A program made the position numbers and the translations under genes. Under the pieces are notes generated by a model, which was not told where the DNA came from, did not search any database, and saw only the letters and a list, made by a program, of their open reading frames with translations. DNA of 37,375 nt from contig JAUJNT010000002.1 of NCBI GenBank assembly GCA_030448005.1, forward strand, positions 486,729 through 524,103. Reading direction: 5' to 3'. Below, piece by piece: positions 5,261 through 13,430 of the stretch. Numbering within the stretch: the first letter of the stretch is position 1; each line of letters opens with the position of its first letter. The DNA is from Thermoleophilaceae bacterium (GTDB lineage Bacteria; Actinomycetota; Thermoleophilia; Solirubrobacterales; Thermoleophilaceae).

Positions 5261-5899
5261 GTGGCGGCCTGGACCTCGGAACGCCGTGACCGCGCTTTCC
5301 TCGCATTCGCCGCCGTCTTCTTTGTTTTCCATCAGCTGCCCTCGATCCTGTTCACGGACAGGGTCGAGGCGGCGGTCGATGTGCTCACGCCCTTCGCGGT
5401 TGCCGCTGCGACCGTCGCGGTGATGCTCGCGCTCGGCGCTCCGCGCGGTCCGGTCCTGGCCGCGATTTTCGCGGGAGTGCTGTACGTGCACGGCCACGGG
5501 GTGCACCTGGCCGCCAACTCGATCCACAACGAGGGTGCGCAGGGGCACCTCGTCTACTTCTGGGACGAGCGCTTTTCCCACATCGAGGCCGTGCTCGGCT
5601 GGTTTGGGCTCGTGGCCGCCTTCTGCCTCGCCGAGCGGGTCGCGCCGCGCTCGCCGAGCACTTCGCCGGCGCTGCTCGCAGTGGCGGCGCTGCTCCTTGG
5701 CTGGACGTTCTTCACCAGCACGGTCGAGGGCCAGACCTGGTGGCTCGAGCTCCCCGCGACCGTCCTGTTCGGCATCGCGGCGCTGCGTGGCCCGCGGCCG
5801 CTCCTTCGCGCCGCGGCGGGCGCCTTCGCCGTGGGTGCGGCACTGATTGCCGCGTGGGCGATTTGGCACGGTGGCGTGCCCGAGTTCAGCGCCCTTTAA
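5261..5899 (+). CDS. multi-pass membrane protein, function unknown
   Basis: This 212-residue protein starting at GTG 5261 has about seven hydrophobic segments (roughly residues 10-28, 40-60, 65-82, 105-125, 135-155, 160-175 and 185-203). Between segments 3 and 4 there is a His-rich loop, HGHGVHLAANSIHNE, and then YFWDERFSHIE. These clustered His, Asp and Glu residues could bind a metal, but no named family is recognised. The open frame reaches back into the remnant region, but sequence upstream of 5261 does not look coding in this frame. Its last codons lie inside a direct repeat (5880-5931), suggesting the 3' end was duplicated or replaced. Confidence 0.65.
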   Translation: MAAWTSERRDRAFLAFAAVFFVFHQLPSILFTDRVEAAVDVLTPFAVAAATVAVMLALGAPRGPVLAAIFAGVLYVHGHGVHLAANSIHNEGAQGHLVYFWDERFSHIEAVLGWFGLVAAFCLAERVAPRSPSTSPALLAVAALLLGWTFFTSTVEGQTWWLELPATVLFGIAALRGPRPLLRAAAGAFAVGAALIAAWAIWHGGVPEFSAL

Positions 5900-5931
5900 T
5901 CAGCCCCGAGTTCAGCGCCCTTTAACCAGCC
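5880..5931. repeat. 26-bp direct repeat spanning a stop codon
   Basis: The sequence CCGAGTTCAGCGCCCTTTAA occurs twice in tandem, 26 bp apart, each time followed by YCAGCC. The first copy supplies the last codons and stop of the membrane protein gene. Confidence 0.85.
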
Positions 5932-6007
5932 GCGGGCGGCAGATCGAGCGGAGGCGGCAGCGGCGGAAGAAGCGGCGGGTCAGATCGACGGCAAGGCGGG
6001 GGTGCGG

Positions 6008-6280
6008 CTACTCGCCCTGCCCGGTCTTCCCGATCCAGGTGCCCTCGGACTTTGCGGCCGCGACGCGCAGGCTGCGGTCGATCGCCATGCGAGCGAGCTT
6101 GTAGAGCGTCCCTTCGAGGACCGCCGCCCCGATCAGCGGCGCGAGGCGCACGTTCTCCTGCGCGGTGTCGGGCGCCTCGCTGTTGAACAGCTGGCTCCAC
6201 AGCTTGGCGGCGACTTTCTGGCCGACGATGCCGGCGACCACGAGGAAGGGCAACTCGGCTTTGAGAAGGAGGGTCATCAT
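6008..6280 (-). CDS. DUF4235 family small membrane protein
   Basis: This 90-residue protein has an N-terminal hydrophobic segment (about 3-22), a polar linker with SEAPDTAQENVRLAPLIGAA, and a second hydrophobic part running into VLEGTLYKLARMAIDR. The pattern (short N-terminal membrane segment, W..LF.....P, then G..L.G...K...DR) matches DUF4235, a small actinobacterial family of unknown role. Its start could be either of two adjacent Met codons. It is transcribed opposite to the preceding membrane protein gene. Confidence 0.7.
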   Translation of the reverse strand: MMTLLLKAELPFLVVAGIVGQKVAAKLWSQLFNSEAPDTAQENVRLAPLIGAAVLEGTLYKLARMAIDRSLRVAAAKSEGTWIGKTGQGE

Positions 6281-6387
6281 CGCCGCAGCCTACCCCCGGC
6301 GAGCCGTGCCTACACATGCCGCCGGCTGGGAAGACTCTCAAGACTGGTCTCTCGGGGCGGGGTTGAACTCATTCGCCGTCGACTGGA

Positions 6388-7902
6388 TCAAGGACGGACG
6401 GATGATGTCTCGCGGTCGTGGACACCGGCGCCGGTCCGGGGTACGCGCCCGCCCGCCGCGCTTATGGCCCAGACGCGCCAGTGTCCCGCCCGCGCGAGCG
6501 CCCGGGTCTGCACTGGGCGTCCTCCGATCGCCTGCGGTCGTGCCCGAAGGGGGGAAAGGAGGGCCAGGCAGGGCGAGGGATCGGAGACGGGGTACACGAG
6601 CACTGAGTCGCGCCGCGAAGCGCGCGACATGAGGGGCTCGGGGTGCCCGTCCTGGTCGAGGACCAGCACCGGCCCCGAGCGCGCGAGCGCGGCCGGCACG
6701 CTTGGGCTGCGGCGGACGGCGGTGACGCTCTCGAGTGACACGTCGAGCTCCCAGGCGACGGCCCCCTCGAGCCAGCCGAGGTCGGCCGGCAGGGTGTAGG
6801 CCCCGCACCGCCTCAGCGGCCGCGCGGCGGCGCGGACGGCGTCGCGCAAATCCGCCTCGAGCACCGCGCGCCGTTCGGCCACCGCCAGCTGTTCGGCACC
6901 GGTAGCGGCACGAGGGACGGCGGCGGGGGCCGACGCCAGGGTGAGGACGGAAGCCAGCGCAAGTCGGCGGATGGGAAAGTCGCCTGCGGCCTGCACGACG
7001 CGCACGGCGCCGACTCCGGCCATGACGCAGGCGCCGGCGACCGCGGGCATCAGGAACCTCGGCGCCCCCGGCCACCCAAGGCCCACCAGTCCGCACACCA
7101 GCGCCGTCCACGCCACGACGCAGGCAGACAGGCCTAGCACCGACCGGTCGCCTTGCCGCCATCCAACGATGCCGGCAAGGGCGGCAAGGAGCAGGACCGG
7201 AGCTCCGGCGAGGCCCGCGCCGGCGCCGAGCAGCTCGTGCCAGCTCAAGTTGGCATCCACCGATCGCGCCGTCTCGCTTGCGTGAAACGGATCGCCGGAG
7301 CCCAACCAGTCTGCGCCCAGCCACAAGAGCGGCACGAGCGCCAGGGCGACGATGACGAGCCGCGGGTCACGCGTGCCGTTTCGCCGCCCGCGCAACGTGT
7401 AGGCAACGAGGAGGGCCCAGGCCTCGGGGCGCGCGAGCGCCGCCACGAGCAGTAATCCCGATACCGCGCGACGGCGACCATCGAGGTGGTGCTCGACGGC
7501 CAGCAGGAGCGCCGCCGCCACCAACCCTTCCGAATACCCGTGCGCCGCGCTGCGTACCCAGCTGCCGGCCAACAGGAGCGCCACGGCGGCGACCGCGCCG
7601 GCCCAAGGTCCCGCCAGCCGGGAGGCCAACCGAAAGGCCGCCGCAACAGCTAAGAGCCCACCGGCACGTGCTACCCATAACCATAGTTCGGGTGCAGCCT
7701 CGCCGAGCAGCGAGAAGACGAGCGTGAACATCACCGGCAGCGGCTTCCAGGCGGGCGAGCCGCCCACGTCGGTGTTCAAGTCCAGATGCGCGACCTCCCG
7801 GCCCCAGACGATCCAGCCCCACGAATCAGTGGTGGGAGTGGAGGGAGCGAGCAGCGAGAGCGCCGCAAGCGCCAGGCAGGTGACGATGAGCAGCGGCACC
7901 AA
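6388..7902 (-). CDS. GT-C-like polytopic membrane protein (putative glycosyltransferase)
   Basis: This 504-residue protein has about ten or eleven hydrophobic segments in residues 1-330 and a soluble C-terminal part. Near the N-terminus, after the first membrane helix, is a polar loop with TTDSWGWIVWGREVAHLDLN. An acidic residue in the first extracytoplasmic loop is characteristic of GT-C lipid-linked sugar transferases (PMT/GT39/GT87-like). No individual subfamily is recognised, so donor and acceptor are unknown; cell-envelope glycosylation is the inferred role. Start is TTG 7902 or GTG 7899; neither has a strong Shine-Dalgarno sequence. Confidence 0.6.
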   Translation of the reverse strand: MVPLLIVTCLALAALSLLAPSTPTTDSWGWIVWGREVAHLDLNTDVGGSPAWKPLPVMFTLVFSLLGEAAPELWLWVARAGGLLAVAAAFRLASRLAGPWAGAVAAVALLLAGSWVRSAAHGYSEGLVAAALLLAVEHHLDGRRRAVSGLLLVAALARPEAWALLVAYTLRGRRNGTRDPRLVIVALALVPLLWLGADWLGSGDPFHASETARSVDANLSWHELLGAGAGLAGAPVLLLAALAGIVGWRQGDRSVLGLSACVVAWTALVCGLVGLGWPGAPRFLMPAVAGACVMAGVGAVRVVQAAGDFPIRRLALASVLTLASAPAAVPRAATGAEQLAVAERRAVLEADLRDAVRAAARPLRRCGAYTLPADLGWLEGAVAWELDVSLESVTAVRRSPSVPAALARSGPVLVLDQDGHPEPLMSRASRRDSVLVYPVSDPSPCLALLSPLRARPQAIGGRPVQTRALARAGHWRVWAISAAGGRVPRTGAGVHDRETSSVRP

Positions 7903-7973
7903 TGCCCGAGCCTACGACGATGTCCTCCGACTCCGCATTCTGCGCGCAGTGGCCAGCCCGGCCGGCACGAGCG

Positions 7974-8007
7974 ACGGCCGCGCCCGGCTTCGGCCGGGCG
8001 CGGCCGT
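7974..8007. terminator. 15-bp hairpin between minus-strand genes
   Basis: ACGGCCGCGCCCGGC (7974-7988) pairs perfectly with 7993-8007 around a TTCG loop. It lies just past the stop of the gene at 8027-8638 and ahead of the GT-C-like gene on the minus strand. It has no T-run on the minus side, so termination would be weak or rely on the stem alone. Confidence 0.5.
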
Positions 8008-8026
8008 TTATCCAGTCGCGGTGTGG

Positions 8027-8638
8027 CTAGCGGCGCTCGGTCTTCCCGGTCTTGTCGCCGGGGTCGGTCTCGCCGCGTGTCGAGGCGCCGGTTGCGGTGT
8101 CGCCGGGCCCGTCGGTCTGGCCGCGGGTCTCGCGGCCGGTGCCCTGCGTGCGCTCGGTGGCGCCGGTGGCGTCGCCCGGATCCGTGTCGCCGACGGTGGA
8201 CCTGCCGGTGTCCTGGCCGCCGACGTCGGTGTTGCCGCGGGTCTCCCGGCCGGTGTTGCGATCGGTGCGGTTGTCGGTCTGGTCGTTGTCGGTGACACCG
8301 GTGTCGGTGTTTACGCCGTTGGTGTCGTCGGACGCCGTGACGGTGTCCTTCGTGTTGGTGTCATCGTCGTCTGGACCGTCGCCGCCGCCGCCGGAGCTGT
8401 TCTCCTGGCCGCCGCCACCTCCCTTGCCCGGATTGCTCGCCGCAACGGCCGGATCGATCTTCGCACCCGAGCCCGGGACGCCGAAGGTCATGATCAGTCC
8501 ATAGGCCAGCACCGCAAGGAGCGCGAAGATCGCGAACGCGCGGTGCAGTCGCGAGCGGCGCTCGTCGATCAGGTCGTCGGGACCCTCGGCCAGCCGCAGG
8601 TACATGCCGGCTGCGTTGGGATGCTCTGGGCCGTTCAT
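8027..8638 (-). CDS. single-pass membrane protein with Gly/Asp/Thr-rich tail
   Basis: This 203-residue protein has three parts: a cytoplasmic N-terminus of about 32 residues, one membrane helix (about 34-53, AFAIFALLAVLAYGLIMTFG), and a long outer tail. The tail is low complexity, first Gly-rich, then full of D, T, N, G and R with repeated TGRETRG and TDPGD-like words. It should be disordered and exported. A clear Shine-Dalgarno sequence (AAGGAGGA) precedes ATG 8638. It lies next to a Ser/Thr kinase gene in the same direction, and the many tail threonines face the wrong side of the membrane for that kinase. No function is known. Confidence 0.7.
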   Translation of the reverse strand: MNGPEHPNAAGMYLRLAEGPDDLIDERRSRLHRAFAIFALLAVLAYGLIMTFGVPGSGAKIDPAVAASNPGKGGGGGQENSSGGGGDGPDDDDTNTKDTVTASDDTNGVNTDTGVTDNDQTDNRTDRNTGRETRGNTDVGGQDTGRSTVGDTDPGDATGATERTQGTGRETRGQTDGPGDTATGASTRGETDPGDKTGKTERR

Positions 8639-8730
8639 CCACTTCCTCCTTGATTGGACGGTGGTTTGCCTGCCTCACCGGTGCTAACGCTCCGGAAACC
8701 GAAAGATCACGAAGTACGGCACCCGACCCC

Positions 8731-9621
8731 TCACGGAAGCGCGCCCCGGCGGCCCAGCCGCAGCTTCTTCGGTAGCGCCGCCACCTGGGGCTCGAGGGAG
8801 AGAGCAAGCTCCGCGGCGGTCGGCCGCTCGTCTGGCTCCTTCCGCAGGCAGGCGGATACCGACTCGGCCAGGTCGGGCGCTACGTGCGCGGGCCAAGGCC
8901 GCGGCTCCTCGGTGAGCTGCGGGAAGCGATCCTCCAGCGGTGCGTCGGCGGACTTCGACTTTGCGCGTCCGAACGGGGGCTCCCCCACGATGGCGTGGAA
9001 GAGCGTGGCTCCCAGTCCCCACACGTCGGAGGCGGGACCGATCTGACCGGCCTCGACGGGGGCACACTGCTCCGGTGGCATGTAGGCCCGCGTGCCGATC
9101 CAGCCCTTTATCCGCCGAGCCCGCTCGACCGGCTGCACGAGGCTGAAGTCGATCAGGCGCGGGGGGATCCCCATGATGATGTTCTCGGGCTTGACGTCGA
9201 GGTGAACCATGTCCTCGCCGGCGAGGTAGTGCAGGCCGGCTGCCACATGGAGCGCCAGTGGCAGCAGCTGCTGGGGCGGAAGTGGCCCGGTTCGCTTGAT
9301 CAGCCGGCGCAAGGTCGGGCCCTCGAGGTGCTCCACGAGCACGTGCGGGAACTCGCCCTCGAGCGAGGCGTCGAAGCCGCGCAGCAGCACTGGATGCGAG
9401 AGGCGCGCCAGCGCCTCGGCCTCGCGGGCGAGGCCGCGCCGGGCGCGCTCGCCCTCCGCCAGGTCCGGCCGCAGGAGCTTTGCGACCATGACGGCGAAGA
9501 GCTTGTCGTCCCACACGAGGTAGACCTCGTAGAGGTGCCCCCCGCCCAGCGACTTGAGGACCGAGCGGCCAGGGGCGATCTCGTCGCCCTCCTCCAGCTC
9601 CCAGCTTTCCTTGGTGGCCAT
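8731..9621 (-). CDS. soluble Ser/Thr protein kinase (Hanks type)
   Basis: This 296-residue protein is a kinase domain with almost nothing else. Visible elements are a glycine-rich start (SLGGGHLYEVY), the ATP-binding lysine K48 in VAKLLRP, the helix-C glutamate near E67, the catalytic loop HLDVKPEN (D142, K144, N147), the metal-binding DFS (D158, in place of DFG), and MPPEQ of the activation segment. HRD is replaced by HLD, so the arginine that reads activation-loop phosphorylation is absent; the kinase may be active without that step. There is no membrane helix or PASTA domain, unlike PknB. Targets are unknown; neighbours are a coiled-coil protein and the low-complexity membrane protein. Confidence 0.88.
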   Translation of the reverse strand: MATKESWELEEGDEIAPGRSVLKSLGGGHLYEVYLVWDDKLFAVMVAKLLRPDLAEGERARRGLAREAEALARLSHPVLLRGFDASLEGEFPHVLVEHLEGPTLRRLIKRTGPLPPQQLLPLALHVAAGLHYLAGEDMVHLDVKPENIIMGIPPRLIDFSLVQPVERARRIKGWIGTRAYMPPEQCAPVEAGQIGPASDVWGLGATLFHAIVGEPPFGRAKSKSADAPLEDRFPQLTEEPRPWPAHVAPDLAESVSACLRKEPDERPTAAELALSLEPQVAALPKKLRLGRRGALP

Positions 9622-9689
9622 GACCCCGGAACACTTGCAGGCCGCCAGTCAGGCAGCGGTTCCCAGGCAGTTAGAGCTCGCCAGGGCGA

Positions 9690-10229
9690 TCAGTCGTCCG
9701 CCACGGGTCCAGAAGCCTGGCCTGGCTTCGGACCGTCGCCGCCCGTCAGGATGTCCCGCACGCGCTCGATGGGCCCGCGCTCGCCACGCAGGCCGCTCAT
9801 GCGCTGGATGTCGGCCTGAACGCCGTGCAGGGTCTCGTGAATGGCCCCGATCTCGCGGGCGATCCGATCGGTGGTGTCCTCGATGGCGGCCAGGCGCTGG
9901 TCTACCGGCGCGAGGGTGTCGTTCAGCGCACCCACCGTGACGCTCAGATCGCTCACCGCGCGGTTGAGATGCGACTCGTCGCTCTCGAGCGCCTGGACAA
10001 TTTCACGCACGTCCTCGAGTCGCGTCCCGAGACCCGCTCTGATGTCCTCCAGTGCCGGGAGCACCTCGGCCAAGGGCTCGGTCTGCCTTCCGACACGACC
10101 GATCTCCGACCGGATCGGCCCCAGCTCGCGGACCGACTCGGCCACCACATCGAGCGAATCGAGCAGACGCTCGGGTAGGCGTAGAGGGGCGATCAGGCCG
10201 CTCACCACGCGATCGAGTGGCCGGGACAT
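9690..10229 (-). CDS. coiled-coil protein of unknown function
   Basis: This 179-residue protein has no Cys and is dominated by heptad-like helical sequence from about residue 15 to 150 (for example LPALEDIRAGLGTRLEDVRE and SDLSVTVGALNDTLAPVDQR), which predicts a long coiled coil. A short Gly/Pro/Asp tail follows. No signal peptide or membrane helix is seen. It lies directly upstream of the kinase gene on the same strand (69 nt gap) and may be co-transcribed with it, so a scaffold or substrate role is possible but not shown. Confidence 0.6.
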   Translation of the reverse strand: MSRPLDRVVSGLIAPLRLPERLLDSLDVVAESVRELGPIRSEIGRVGRQTEPLAEVLPALEDIRAGLGTRLEDVREIVQALESDESHLNRAVSDLSVTVGALNDTLAPVDQRLAAIEDTTDRIAREIGAIHETLHGVQADIQRMSGLRGERGPIERVRDILTGGDGPKPGQASGPVADD

Positions 10230-10332
10230 ACTGCTCTATCGGGCCTCGCACCTGAACGGATCATTCGCGCGCGCCAGCGCTGCGGCTCACCGCTGACGGC
10301 GTTGACCGCCGAGAGCAGGAACCTTCTCGCGA

Positions 10333-10404
10333 TGGGCGCGGGTGGTTTCGAACCACCGACCTCTCGCGTGTGAAGCGAGCGCTCTCCCACTGAGCTACGC
10401 GCCC
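10333..10404 (-). tRNA. tRNA-Val(CAC)
   Basis: The minus strand folds as a standard cloverleaf: acceptor GGGCGCG/CGCGCCC with discriminator A, D arm GCTC-AGTGGGA-GAGC, anticodon arm CTCGC-TTCACAC-GCGAG (anticodon CAC), T arm GGTGG-TTCGAAA-CCACC. All stems pair fully. CCA is not encoded. Confidence 0.93.
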
Positions 10405-10450
10405 GGGAGAGCGCTGATTCTAGGCGGAGGGCGGGCGGGTGGTCGGGCGC

Positions 10451-10636
10451 TCAGGCGGCGAGGGCCGGCTCGGGCGGCGCCTCGAGCTCGACCGCCTCGA
10501 GGCTCGAGATGGACACGATCTGCAGGCAGCAGTCGCAGTCCTCGCAGACGAGGAGCTCGAGTTGGACCAGGTGGTCGACCGCCTCGAGGGTGAGCTCGCA
10601 CTCCTCATCGCTGCAGATCAGCTCGGCCAGGAACAT
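10451..10636 (-). CDS. small Cys-rich protein
   Basis: This 61-residue acidic protein starts at ATG 10636 (MFLAELICSDEECEL), chosen because sequence upstream in the same frame looks non-coding. It contains five Cys: C8, C13, then a cluster ending CEDCDCC. A short N-terminal C-x4-C and a central C-x2-C-x-CC could bind one zinc ion. No named family is recognised. It lies between tRNA-Val and the SRP RNA and is divergent from the latter. Confidence 0.5.
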   Translation of the reverse strand: MFLAELICSDEECELTLEAVDHLVQLELLVCEDCDCCLQIVSISSLEAVELEAPPEPALAA

Positions 10637-10678
10637 GGGACCATGGTGAGGCCGCGGGCGGACGGACCCTCCAGGCGG

Positions 10679-10684
10679 TACGAT
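10679..10684 (+). promoter_or_regulatory. possible -10 box of the SRP RNA
   Basis: TACGAT ends 5 nt before A10690, the first base of the paired terminal stem of the SRP RNA. No convincing -35 box is seen upstream. Confidence 0.3.
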
Positions 10685-10689
10685 CAACC

Positions 10690-10966
10690 ATGGACCGTGC
10701 TAGGCGGGGAATTAGCGGTGCCCTGTACTCGCAATCCGCTCTAGCGGGGCTGAATCCCCGTCCGAGGGACGAGGTCTTCGGGGTCAGTACGCCAGTTGGA
10801 GGCGTCGATGGCCGGGTCCCGCGCGGTGAGCGACTGCGAACCAGGTCAGATCCGGAAGGAAGCAGCCTTAAGCGGATCCGCTCATGCGCCGCGGACCAAC
10901 CTGGCCGGAGCCAAAGAGTGGCGGGCACGCCCGGAGGGCCGTCTCGACGACGGGTGCACGGTCCAT
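10690..10966 (+). ncRNA. ffs: signal recognition particle RNA, large bacterial type
   Basis: The terminal stem is perfect over 11 bp: ATGGACCGTGC (10690-10700) with GCACGGTCCAT (10956-10966). The 5' part has the conserved Alu-domain sequence GTGCTAGGCGGGGAATTAGC and GCGGTGCCCTGTACTCGC. The 3' part has the domain IV sequence GATCCGGAAGGAAGCAGCC, where Ffh binds. The length of about 277 nt fits the large type with an Alu domain. It sits upstream of dnaX, a conserved arrangement in actinobacteria. The ends are inferred from pairing. Confidence 0.93.
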
Positions 10967-10978
10967 AGACCCATCACC

Positions 10979-11172
10979 ATGACCACCCGCACACCCGACC
11001 TCATGCAGGTCGCCACCGAGCGCTTCAACGCTGGTGATCTCGACGGCTTCGCCGACCTGCTCGACCCCGAAGCCGTCATCTACCCACGTTCCTGGTCCAC
11101 GTGCGGGAGAGCCGCATCGCGGCGATAAAGGCCTTCTTCGACCACGCCGAGGCGCTCCGGTCCCTGGGCTGA
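10979..11172 (+). pseudogene. internally deleted SnoaL/NTF2-like gene
   Basis: The start ATG 10979 reads MTTRTPDLMQVATERFNAGD and LDGFADLLDPEAVIY, the normal first helix and strand of a SnoaL-like NTF2-fold protein. It then meets a frame change near 11085 and stops early. The other frame continues FLVHVRESRIAAIKAFFDHA EALRSLG and ends at 11172. The middle of the about 120-residue domain is missing. It is a broken gene filling the gap between SRP RNA and dnaX. Confidence 0.6.
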
Positions 11173-11198
11173 GGGCGGCCGTCCGCACCGTGGATACG

Positions 11199-13088
11199 AT
11201 GGCAGTCCCGATGCTCTCGCTCTACCGCCGCCACCGCCCGAGGACCTTCGAGGAGGTGGTGGGCCAGGACGGCGTGGTGCGCACGCTGCGCAACGCGATC
11301 GAACTCGGCAAGGTGCACCACGCCTACCTGTTCGTGGGCTCCCGCGGCACCGGAAAGACCAGCATGGCCAAGCTCCTGGCCTGCGCCCTGAACGCCGAGG
11401 GCGGCCCGCGCGTGGACTTCTCTCCCGACGATCCGACCTGTCGGGCGATCATGACCGGCACCTCGCTCGACGTCGTGGAGATGGACGCGGCATCGAACAA
11501 CTCGGTTGACGACATCCGCGAGTTGCGCGAGAACGTCGCGCTCGCGCCGATGGGCGGGTCGCGGCGCGTGTACATCCTCGACGAGGCGCACATGCTCACC
11601 CAGGCCGCCTGGAACGCCTTTCTCAAGACGCTCGAGGAGCCCCCCGCCCACGTGGTGTTCGTGCTCGCCACGACCGAGGCGCACAAGGTGCCCGCCACGA
11701 TCATCGACCGCTGTCATCGCTTCGACTTCGCACGCCCCTCGCTCAAGCAGATAGCCGGAGTGCTGGCCCGCGTGGCCGGCGAGGAAGGCATCGAGGTGCC
11801 CGACGCCGCGCTCGGCCTGATCGCGCGCAAGGCAACCGGCAGCTTCCGCGACGCGCTCGGCACCCTCGAGCAGCTCGTGACCTACGGCGGCAATGAGATC
11901 CGCCTCGAGGACGTGCTCGAGAACCTCGGCGTGGCCGACGCCGAGCTGATCCTCGACACCGCGGAGACCCTGGTCCAAAGGGACCCGAAGGGGGCGCTGC
12001 TGGCGGTCAAGAAGCTCTCGGAGTCCGGCCGTGACGAGACCCAGTTCATGCGCGACCTCGCCGCCCACCTGCGCCACCTCTTCGTGGTGCAGACGCTCGG
12101 CGAGGTGCCGGACTCCTTCGCCGTTACCGCCGAGCACACCGATCGCCTGGCCACTCAGGCGGAGCGCTTCTCGCAGGCCGAGATCATCCGGGCCATCGAG
12201 CTGCTGGCGGCGGCGATAGCCGCCGTCAAGGACGGCTCGGAGCCCCACCTGCAGCTGGAGGTCGCCCTCCTCAAGGTCACCCAGCCCCAGGCCGACCGGT
12301 CGCTTCAGGCGCTCATGTTCCGGATCGATCGGCTCGAGGCGCGCCTGGCAGCGGCCTCGGCCCCCGGGGCTACTTCCCAAGATGCCCCGGAGGATGGAGC
12401 ACTCTCGCCTCCGAATGCGCCGGGCCGCGCGGGAGCACAGGGTGGCGAGCAGTCCCCTCGGCAGCCTGGCGACGCCGGCCAGTACGCCGCCTCGGCCGGC
12501 GGACCCGCCGCCAACGTACGGCGGCCACCGGATCCCGCCGGGGGGCCCGCGCAAGGCGGCGTCACGATGGAGGCGGCGACCGCGGGCCAAGGGGGTGCCT
12601 CGGGCTTCGCCGCCGCGGCGGTGGCGGTCGTCGAGGACTCCCGCGCCGACCCGGCCGAGTCCCAGGCGCCGGGCGCCCATCGCCTCGCGGAACCGTCGAT
12701 CGGCGACCCCGCCGACGTCGACCTCGAGCGGGTCAAGGGCCTCTGGGGGGCGGTCGGGGACGCGATCGCCGAGCAGAACGCCATGGTCGCGGCGCTCCTT
12801 GCAGAGGCGGTTCCGGTCGCGCTCGAGGGCGATCGCCTGACCGTGAGCTTCCCGGAGGCGGCGGCCTTCTCGAGGAAGAAGGCCGAGGCAAATCGCGACC
12901 TGCTGCTGACCGCGCTGCGCAGCCTCACCGGCCGCGGTCTCACCGTGACCTTCGAGCTGACCGGTGGGCGGGCGCGGCCCGGCCCCGCCACACTGGGAGC
13001 AGAGGAGCTGCTCGAGCGCCTGAAGCGCGACTTCGGCGCGGAGGAGATCTTCGAGAGAGACGACGACGATCCCGACAGCGAGGACTGA
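11199..13088 (+). CDS. dnaX: DNA polymerase III subunit gamma/tau
   Basis: This is the clamp-loader ATPase that opens the sliding clamp at the replication fork. Counting from ATG 11199 (629 residues), the AAA+ domain covers about 1-230, with Walker A GSRGTGKT (K53), ILDEAHML as Walker B, and the sensor region FVLATTE. The clamp-loader helical domains follow to about 370. A Pro/Gly/Ala-rich linker (about 375-500) and a C-terminal domain (about 510-629) complete the tau-like protein. ATG 11211 (MLSLYRRHRP) is an equally good start; neither has a good Shine-Dalgarno sequence. The Zn module normally has four Cys, but only C...C of the ...CALN...PTC region remain visible, so zinc binding may be lost. 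Neighbours ybaB and recR are the classic partners. Confidence 0.95.
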   Translation: MAVPMLSLYRRHRPRTFEEVVGQDGVVRTLRNAIELGKVHHAYLFVGSRGTGKTSMAKLLACALNAEGGPRVDFSPDDPTCRAIMTGTSLDVVEMDAASNNSVDDIRELRENVALAPMGGSRRVYILDEAHMLTQAAWNAFLKTLEEPPAHVVFVLATTEAHKVPATIIDRCHRFDFARPSLKQIAGVLARVAGEEGIEVPDAALGLIARKATGSFRDALGTLEQLVTYGGNEIRLEDVLENLGVADAELILDTAETLVQRDPKGALLAVKKLSESGRDETQFMRDLAAHLRHLFVVQTLGEVPDSFAVTAEHTDRLATQAERFSQAEIIRAIELLAAAIAAVKDGSEPHLQLEVALLKVTQPQADRSLQALMFRIDRLEARLAAASAPGATSQDAPEDGALSPPNAPGRAGAQGGEQSPRQPGDAGQYAASAGGPAANVRRPPDPAGGPAQGGVTMEAATAGQGGASGFAAAAVAVVEDSRADPAESQAPGAHRLAEPSIGDPADVDLERVKGLWGAVGDAIAEQNAMVAALLAEAVPVALEGDRLTVSFPEAAAFSRKKAEANRDLLLTALRSLTGRGLTVTFELTGGRARPGPATLGAEELLERLKRDFGAEEIFERDDDDPDSED

Positions 13089-13094
13089 CCGACC

Positions 13095-13421
13095 GTGCCC
13101 AAGCAGCCCGACATGAATCAGATGATGCGCCAGGTCCAGCAGATGCAGGAGGAGATGGCGAAGGCCCAGGAGTCGCTGAAGGACGAAGTGGTCGAGGCCA
13201 GCGCCGGTGGCGGAATGGTCACCGTGAAGGTCAACGGCGAGATGGAGGTGCTCGACCTGCGGATCGATCCCGAGGCCGTGGACCCCGAAGACGTGGAGCT
13301 GCTCCAGGACATGGTCCAGGCGGCGGTGAACGAGGCCCTCCGCGCCGCCCAGGAGCTGGCTGCCAGCAAGCTCGGGGCAGTCACCGGAGGGCTCGGCGGG
13401 ATGGGCCTTCCCGGCATGTAG
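13095..13421 (+). CDS. ybaB: YbaB/EbfC nucleoid-associated protein
   Basis: This 108-residue protein starting at GTG 13095 has the usual helical N-terminus (MMRQVQQMQEEMAKAQESL), the central sheet with GGGMVTVKVNGEMEVLDLRI, the acidic DPEAVDPEDVELLQDM helix and a Gly/Met tail. YbaB proteins are small DNA-binding dimers that coat the nucleoid. The gene begins 6 nt after dnaX and lies immediately before recR in the same reading frame, separated by one TAG codon. The dnaX-ybaB-recR order is conserved in bacteria. Confidence 0.92.
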   Translation: MPKQPDMNQMMRQVQQMQEEMAKAQESLKDEVVEASAGGGMVTVKVNGEMEVLDLRIDPEAVDPEDVELLQDMVQAAVNEALRAAQELAASKLGAVTGGLGGMGLPGM

Positions 13422-13430
13422 GGCTCGGAC

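Noticed and set aside
4991-5869. 292-codon minus-strand frame opposite the membrane protein
   Set aside because: Its bulk is an Arg/Gly-rich shadow of the plus-strand membrane protein gene; only its last part (QWLDRPTARAL) is real, as part of the ATPase remnant.
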